From: Pseudomonadota bacterium
GTDB lineage: Bacteria > Pseudomonadota > Gammaproteobacteria > Steroidobacterales > Steroidobacteraceae
NCBI GenBank assembly: GCA_028067895.1
Contig: JAPTUI010000165.1
Span: 1 to 5,212 of the forward strand
Length of the DNA stretch: 5,212 nucleotides
Direction of reading: 5' to 3'
Shown here in pieces: positions 1 to 5,212 of this stretch. The first letter of the stretch is position 1; every line of letters starts with the position of its first letter. Below the pieces are notes generated by a model that saw nothing but the letters and a program-made list of their open reading frames with translations, did no database searches and was not told the origin of the DNA. The position numbers were made by a program, and so were the translations under genes.

Positions 1-2
1 TG

Positions 3-164
3 TTCGAGCGGTGGCGATACCGCAAGTCAGCGCCGCCTGCAGCCCGCTGGCAGACGACAGGGGAGCGTTTCGAAGATCCGGCCACGGGCGAGCCGATGGA
101 GGTCCTGTACGATCCGGTCACGGGCGAGCGGCGCTACGAACCGCTCAGCCGCCGCTCGCCGTGA
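3..164 (+). CDS. C-terminal fragment of a hypothetical protein with D-P-x-T-G-E repeats
   Basis: The reading frame is open from the window edge to a TGA at 162-164, giving 53 residues; the start lies outside the window. I do not recognise a named family. The visible part begins with a basic, aromatic stretch (F-E-R-W-R-Y-R-K), then a Pro/Ala linker, then two copies of a short motif: F-E-D-P-A-T-G-E near residues 24-31 and L-Y-D-P-V-T-G-E near 36-43, twelve residues apart. The underlying DNA (75-92 and 111-128) matches at 17 of 18 bases. Tails of this kind, with an aromatic residue before D-P-x-T-G-E, occur in small proteobacterial hypothetical proteins as I recall them. The gene converges on acs with only 16 bp between the two stop codons. 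Function is unknown. Coding status is supported by codon pattern, motif spacing and the tight fit with the neighbouring gene, not by a database match. Confidence 0.6.
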   Translation, partial: FERWRYRKSAPPAARWQTTGERFEDPATGEPMEVLYDPVTGERRYEPLSRRSP

Positions 165-180
165 CCTGACGGCGCGCGCC

Positions 181-2523
<2,343 letters not shown>

Positions 2524-2612
2524 GGTAGCCCCCGCTGATTCCTGTGACCTGAACGCCGAGCATAGCCGAAGCCCGCGCGAATTCCTGCCAGACCAATGGT
2601 GCGAACGGCGGC

Positions 2613-3533
2613 TCAGCCGCCCTGCGCGGCGAGCGCCGCCAGCCGCTCGCCCTGGTGGCGCAACAGCGGCCCGAAGCCGAGCCGGTCATAGAGCGTCCCG
2701 AGGGACTGCAGATCCGGGACGCGCGGGCGCAGCTGCTCGGGGCTCGCTTCGAGCGGCATGTCGCACACAATGCGGGTCAGGCGGCGCGCCAGATAGACCG
2801 CCTCACGGTGCTCGTGCAGCCGCTCGCGCAACTCGCGCGCGCCGCGCAGACCGAGCGTGGCGACTCTGCCGAGGCCGGCATAGAGCTCATCGATGGAGCC
2901 GAAGGCGCGCATCAGCGCCGCGGCGGTCTTCGGACCGATCCCCGGAACGCCGGGAATATTGTCCGAGGTGTCGCCGGTGAGCGCCAGGTAGTCGGCGAAG
3001 CGCTCCGGGGCCACACCGAAGTGCCGCTCGACGTCACGGTAGCCGAGCTGCCCGCGCGCCCCGAAGTCCCAGTACAGGTCCCCGTCGCGCACCAGTTGCG
3101 CCAGATCCTTGTCGCGCGTGATGAACGCCGAGCGGATGCCGTGCGCGCGCATCCGGTGCGCCAGAGTACCGATGACGTCGTCGGCCTCATAGTGCGAATC
3201 GACGAACACCGCCAGGCCGAGTCGCGCGCACAGGTCGCGGCAGTACTCGAACTGCGCGGCCAAATCCGCCGGAGCCGGCTCGCGATTGGCCTTGTACGCA
3301 GGATAAATCTCATTGCGGTAGGAAGTGGCCAGGCGCCGATCAAAGGCGACTGCGACGAACTGCGGACGCGTCCGCTCGAGCAAGTCCCCAAGAAAGCGGG
3401 CGAAGCCGAACACCGCATGCACCGGACGCCCCTCGGCATCGAGCATCTCAGGCAGCTGCGAATGGTAGGCGCGGAAGACGTAGACCGAGCCGTCGATGAG
3501 GTAAAGCAAGTTCAGCGGCTCCGTCGGCAGCAC
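2613..3533 (-). CDS. Stand-alone 5'-3' exonuclease, PolA N-terminal / FEN family
   Basis: A FEN-type nuclease expected to cut 5' ends or flaps of DNA with two metal ions, as the N-terminal domain of DNA polymerase I does; no polymerase domain follows. Over 306 residues it has L-I-D-G-S with D14, V-A-F-D with D65, R-N-E-I-Y-P-A-Y-K-A-N-R (73-84; basic, helical-arch region), Y-E-A-D-D (115-119), T-R-D-K-D-L (139-144) and G-D-T-S-D-N-I-P-G-V (187-196). The G-I-G-P-K-T-A loop at 198-204 is the helix-hairpin-helix that binds duplex DNA. The expected acidic metal ligands (D14, D65, E116, D118, D119, D141, D143, D188, D191) are all present, so the protein looks active. Length suits stand-alone exonucleases of this class (about 250-310). 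The longest start is GTG at 3533, with an in-frame stop just upstream (3543-3545); a TTG at 3509 is better placed for ribosome binding. It lies 25 bp after the HNH gene. Roles in RNA-primer removal or repair are inferred from the family. Confidence 0.93.
   Translation of the reverse strand: MLPTEPLNLLYLIDGSVYVFRAYHSQLPEMLDAEGRPVHAVFGFARFLGDLLERTRPQFVAVAFDRRLATSYRNEIYPAYKANREPAPADLAAQFEYCRDLCARLGLAVFVDSHYEADDVIGTLAHRMRAHGIRSAFITRDKDLAQLVRDGDLYWDFGARGQLGYRDVERHFGVAPERFADYLALTGDTSDNIPGVPGIGPKTAAALMRAFGSIDELYAGLGRVATLGLRGARELRERLHEHREAVYLARRLTRIVCDMPLEASPEQLRPRVPDLQSLGTLYDRLGFGPLLRHQGERLAALAAQGG
3519..3522 (-). promoter_or_regulatory. Candidate ribosome binding site favouring a TTG start for the exonuclease
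   Basis: On the minus strand GGAG lies 9 nt before a TTG codon at 3509-3507 (residue 9 of the longest frame). Starting there gives a 298-residue protein beginning M-L-Y-L-I-D-G-S, close to the usual FEN N-terminus, where the metal-binding Asp comes within a few residues of the start. The longer GTG start at 3533 has only a GGGG run 1 nt upstream, which is too close to work well. Confidence 0.4.
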
Positions 3534-3558
3534 GCCCCGAGGTCATCGCCGGCAGAGC

Positions 3559-4233
3559 TCAGCTCAGCCAGCGTTGAATGCGGTCATGCAGCGGGCTGGT
3601 ACGCGGGAAGTGCGCCAGAAGATACTCCATCTGATCGGCGAGCACGCGCCGGCCCTTCAGAAAGATGTACTCGGCATACGTCGGCGTGAACGGCACGGCG
3701 ACCAGCTGCATCTTGGCCTGCTCCGGGGTACGCCAGGCCTTCTGGTTGTTGCAGCGGCGGCAGGCGGTCACCACGTTGTTCCAGGTGTCGAGGCCGCCCT
3801 GACTGAAGGGGCGGACGTGATCGCGGGACAGATCCCGGGTCGCAAACCGCTGGCTGCAGTACATGCAGATGTGCGCATCGCGCCGGAAGAGCGTCTGGTT
3901 GTTCAGCGGCGGCACGTAGTCGTGCCGGGTGCTGCCGGGATTGCCGGTATGCCCGACCGTCGCGACGATAGAATTGATCTCGAGCACGGTGCGCCGTCCG
4001 GTGCGCGCATTGATGCCGCCGAACAGCGTGAACAGAAGGCTGCCGCAGGTATAGGCGACCTGGTCCTGGGTATAGAGCCGGGCCGCCTCTCGATAGTCGA
4101 TCCACTCGAGCGGCATGCCGGCGACGTCGGTTCGCAGCACGAGCTGAGAGAGCCCGCGTACCGCCCCCGTCAGGGTGATCCGCAGGTCATCGCTCGAGCC
4201 GAAATCGGCCCGCTCGAAATCTATGCCTATCAT
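3559..4233 (-). CDS. HNH endonuclease domain protein (zinc-stapled)
   Basis: A 224-residue protein with a conserved N-terminal region (V-L-R-T-D-V-A-G-M-P-L-E-W-I, 32-45; D-Q-V-A-Y-T, 57-62) followed by a complete HNH core. C123-x2-C126 and C158-x2-C161 should hold a structural zinc. D138-H139 supplies the catalytic His, N152/N153 the middle Asn, and N162/N163 close the motif in C-R-R-C-N-N-Q-K. A conserved tail (P-F-T-P-T-Y-A-E-Y, 181-189; V-L-A-D-Q-M-E, 197-203) matches what I remember of a widespread chromosomal HNH family in proteobacteria whose substrate is not known. The HNH fold implies metal-dependent nicking or cutting of nucleic acid; nothing around it marks it as phage, intron, toxin or restriction-linked. 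The ATG at 4233 is the most upstream start (an in-frame TAA precedes it) but has no clear Shine-Dalgarno sequence. A GTG at 4140 (residue 32), exactly where the conserved region begins, is the alternative. It heads the minus-strand row and is divergent from pntA. Confidence 0.9.
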   Translation of the reverse strand: MIGIDFERADFGSSDDLRITLTGAVRGLSQLVLRTDVAGMPLEWIDYREAARLYTQDQVAYTCGSLLFTLFGGINARTGRRTVLEINSIVATVGHTGNPGSTRHDYVPPLNNQTLFRRDAHICMYCSQRFATRDLSRDHVRPFSQGGLDTWNNVVTACRRCNNQKAWRTPEQAKMQLVAVPFTPTYAEYIFLKGRRVLADQMEYLLAHFPRTSPLHDRIQRWLS

Positions 4234-4243
4234 GGCCAGTTGT

Positions 4244-4273
4244 AAGATAAGGCAAGATTATGCTTGAGTTCAA
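4244..4273 (-). promoter_or_regulatory. Possible sigma70-like promoter for the HNH gene
   Basis: Read on the minus strand, TTGAAC (4273-4268) and TATCTT (4249-4244) are separated by 18 bp; each matches four of six consensus bases. The -10 box ends 10 nt before the ATG at 4233, so transcription would start only a few bases before, or at, the start codon. That agrees with the absence of a Shine-Dalgarno sequence and suggests a nearly leaderless message. The match is weak and rests on eye inspection of a short AT-richer patch in a GC-rich genome. Confidence 0.25.
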
Positions 4274-4298
4274 CGGGACAACGTGTAGGGTAGAGCGC

Positions 4299-4352
4299 AT
4301 GGGAGCCGGCCGCCGCGGTGCACGGCGCCCGCCGGTCGGAAGGGGCTTTTGA
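4299..4352 (+). CDS. Possible 17-codon leader reading frame before pntA
   Basis: ATG at 4299 opens a frame of 17 codons (M-G-A-G-R-R-G-A-R-R-P-P-V-G-R-G-F) that stops with TGA at 4350-4352. The stop overlaps the pntA ATG as TGATG. An AGGG lies 8 nt upstream. The overlap is the arrangement used for translational coupling, and five arginines in 17 codons are unusual for a chance peptide only in a less GC-rich genome. Short frames are common by chance here, so this is weak. Confidence 0.15.
   Translation: MGAGRRGARRPPVGRGF
4306..4335 (+). promoter_or_regulatory. GC-rich imperfect hairpin in the pntA leader
   Basis: In the plus-strand transcript 4306-4310 pairs with 4331-4335 (5 bp) and 4311-4315 pairs with 4323-4327 (5 bp). 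A 3-nt CCC bulge lies on the 3' side (4328-4330) and the loop has 7 nt (4316-4322); a G-U pair at 4305/4336 could extend the stem. It ends just before the pntA ribosome binding site. It is not a classical terminator, because no U run follows directly. It might modulate ribosome access, but GC-rich DNA often forms such stems by chance. Confidence 0.25.
4341..4345 (+). promoter_or_regulatory. Ribosome binding site of pntA
   Basis: AGGGG (within GGAAGGGG, 4338-4345) lies 6 nt before the ATG at 4352. This fixes the start: the protein then begins M-P-I-T-I-G, matching the short N-terminus of the family, whose first beta strand carries the I-G-x-x-x-E motif. Confidence 0.75.
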
Positions 4353-5212
4353 TGCCAATCACAATCGGCGCGCTGCGCGAAAGCGCCGCCCGCGAGACGC
4401 GCGTCAGTCTCGTGCCCGAAGTGGCCGAGAAGTTCATGCGCCTGGGCGCCAGCGTTCTGCTGGAGCGCGGCGCCGGGGAGCGCGCCCAGTTTCCGGATGC
4501 GCTGTACCGCGACGTCGAGTGGGCCGACCGTGCCGGCGTGCTCGAACGGGCGCAGGTTCTGCTCACCGTGCAGCCCCTTGAGATCGCACAGATCGGCGCA
4601 CTGAAGCCCGGCACGGTCGTGGCTGGCTTCCTGCAGCCCTACGCCCGCCACGCCGAGGTGCGCGCGCTGCAGGAACGAAACATCACCAGTTTCGCCATGG
4701 AGCTGGTGCCACGCATCTCGCGCGCCCAGTCGATGGATGCGCTGTCCTCGCAGGCGGCCATCTCCGGCTACAAGGCGGTGTTGATCGCGGCGAACCATCT
4801 GCAGAAGTTCCTGCCCATGCTGACCACGGCGGCCGGCACGGTCCGGCCCGCTCAGGTGCTCGTCATCGGCGCCGGTGTCGCGGGCCTGCAGGCGATCGCC
4901 ACGGCGCGCCGGCTCGGCGCAGTGGTCGAGGCCTATGACGTGCGCGGCGCGACCCGCGAACAGGTCCGCTCACTCGGCGCGAAATTCGTCGACACCGGCG
5001 TCAGCGCCGAAGGCGCCGGCGGCTACGCGCGCGAATTGACCGAGGAAGAGAAGCGCCGCCAGCAGGAAGTCCTCGATGCGCGCATCGCCGCCGCGGACGC
5101 GCTGATCAGCACCGCGGCCGTACCCGGTCGGCCAGCGCCGAAGATCGTCACACGCGCCGCAGCCGAACGCATGCGGCCGGGATCGGTGATCGTGGATCTG
5201 GCCGCCGAACAG
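4352..5212 (+). CDS. pntA: NAD(P) transhydrogenase alpha subunit, NAD(H)-binding domain I (3' end missing)
   Basis: Proton-translocating transhydrogenase uses the proton gradient to pass hydride from NADH to NADP+, supplying NADPH. This subunit carries the NAD(H)-binding domain on the cytoplasmic face. The 287 codons present run in frame to the window edge. Residues 121-132, RISRAQSMDALS, form the R-Q-D loop of domain I; R121, Q126, D129 and S132 keep the spacing of the catalytic residues known from Rhodospirillum rubrum. V-I-G-A-G-V-A-G-L (171-179) is the Rossmann loop, with D196 (A-Y-D-V-R) placed to bind the NAD ribose. G-G-Y-A-R (223-227) resembles the mobile loop with its tyrosine. The fragment ends in V-I-V-D-L-A-A-E-Q (279-287), which in the family continues G-G-N. 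The missing part decides whether this is a full PntA with membrane helices (about 510 residues) or a split PntAA (about 380). Alanine dehydrogenase is related, but the R-I-S-R-A-Q-S-M-D motif is transhydrogenase-specific. Confidence 0.95.
   Translation, partial: MPITIGALRESAARETRVSLVPEVAEKFMRLGASVLLERGAGERAQFPDALYRDVEWADRAGVLERAQVLLTVQPLEIAQIGALKPGTVVAGFLQPYARHAEVRALQERNITSFAMELVPRISRAQSMDALSSQAAISGYKAVLIAANHLQKFLPMLTTAAGTVRPAQVLVIGAGVAGLQAIATARRLGAVVEAYDVRGATREQVRSLGAKFVDTGVSAEGAGGYARELTEEEKRRQQEVLDARIAAADALISTAAVPGRPAPKIVTRAAAERMRPGSVIVDLAAEQ

Noticed and set aside
2524..2612. Promoter or sigma54 site for acs in the 89-bp gap (TATGCT and TGGCAG-like boxes)
   Set aside because: TATGCT has no acceptable -35 box at 16-18 bp, and the TGGCAG element lacks a GC at the required -12 spacing. 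I found no hairpin longer than 3-4 bp.
2655..3689. A 344-codon open frame on the plus strand opposite the exonuclease
   Set aside because: It is antisense to a gene with a complete set of family motifs, and its product is Arg/Ala-rich without recognisable domains. Long antisense frames are expected in GC-rich DNA.
3559..4233. HNH gene as a homing endonuclease, phage gene or restriction enzyme
   Set aside because: No intron, intein, phage or methyltransferase gene is nearby. The conserved extra N- and C-terminal regions fit a chromosomal family.
3574..4245. A 223-codon open frame on the plus strand opposite the HNH gene
   Set aside because: It mirrors the HNH gene almost end to end and has no family features, whereas the minus-strand protein has the full zinc and HNH pattern.
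4264..4291. Plus-strand promoter for pntA (TTGAGT, 16 bp, TAGGGT) and the TTGA-GT-TCAA palindrome as an operator
   Set aside because: The -10 match is three of six. The palindrome is only 10 bp with two unpaired central bases and lacks the spacing of an FNR/Anr site.

Overview
The window is GC-rich (about two-thirds G+C by eye) bacterial chromosome. The acetyl-CoA synthetase, the stand-alone FEN-type exonuclease, the HNH protein and the proton-translocating transhydrogenase together suggest a proteobacterium. The exonuclease reads most like those I remember from Gammaproteobacteria of the Xanthomonadales/Nevskiales type, but this is an impression and no search was run. There are no insertion sequences, phage genes, tRNAs, rRNAs or CRISPR repeats. 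Coding density is very high.

Layout, left to right. (1) The last 53 codons of a plus-strand hypothetical protein, carrying two copies of a D-P-x-T-G-E motif, end at 164. (2) A convergent minus-strand acs gene (181-2523) encodes a 780-residue AMP-forming acetyl-CoA synthetase. Its final ~126 residues form a histone-H1-like Lys/Arg/Ala tail that ordinary Acs (about 650 residues) lacks. (3) On the same strand, 89 bp upstream of acs, is a 5'-3' exonuclease of the PolA N-terminal/FEN family (2613-3533). (4) Another 25 bp upstream is an HNH endonuclease-domain protein (3559-4233). (5) After a 118-bp divergent intergenic region, a plus-strand gene for the alpha subunit of NAD(P) transhydrogenase (pntA) starts at 4352 and runs off the window end.

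The three minus-strand genes run HNH -> exonuclease -> acs with short gaps. They may share a transcript, although 89 bp before acs leaves room for a separate promoter. Two encode proteins that act on DNA, and the third is a central-metabolism enzyme with a tail that looks able to bind nucleic acid. pntA is read divergently and is metabolically separate (NADPH supply).

The strongest lead is the Acs protein. Its adenylation core and acetate-pocket residues look intact. The basic tail is unusual, and two positions that in Salmonella Acs are CoA-contacting arginines appear to be His and Gly. Smaller points are a doubtful start codon for the exonuclease, a possible nearly leaderless HNH transcript, and a hairpin plus a 17-codon reading frame in the pntA leader. 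I found no clear multi-gene system that I would call new.
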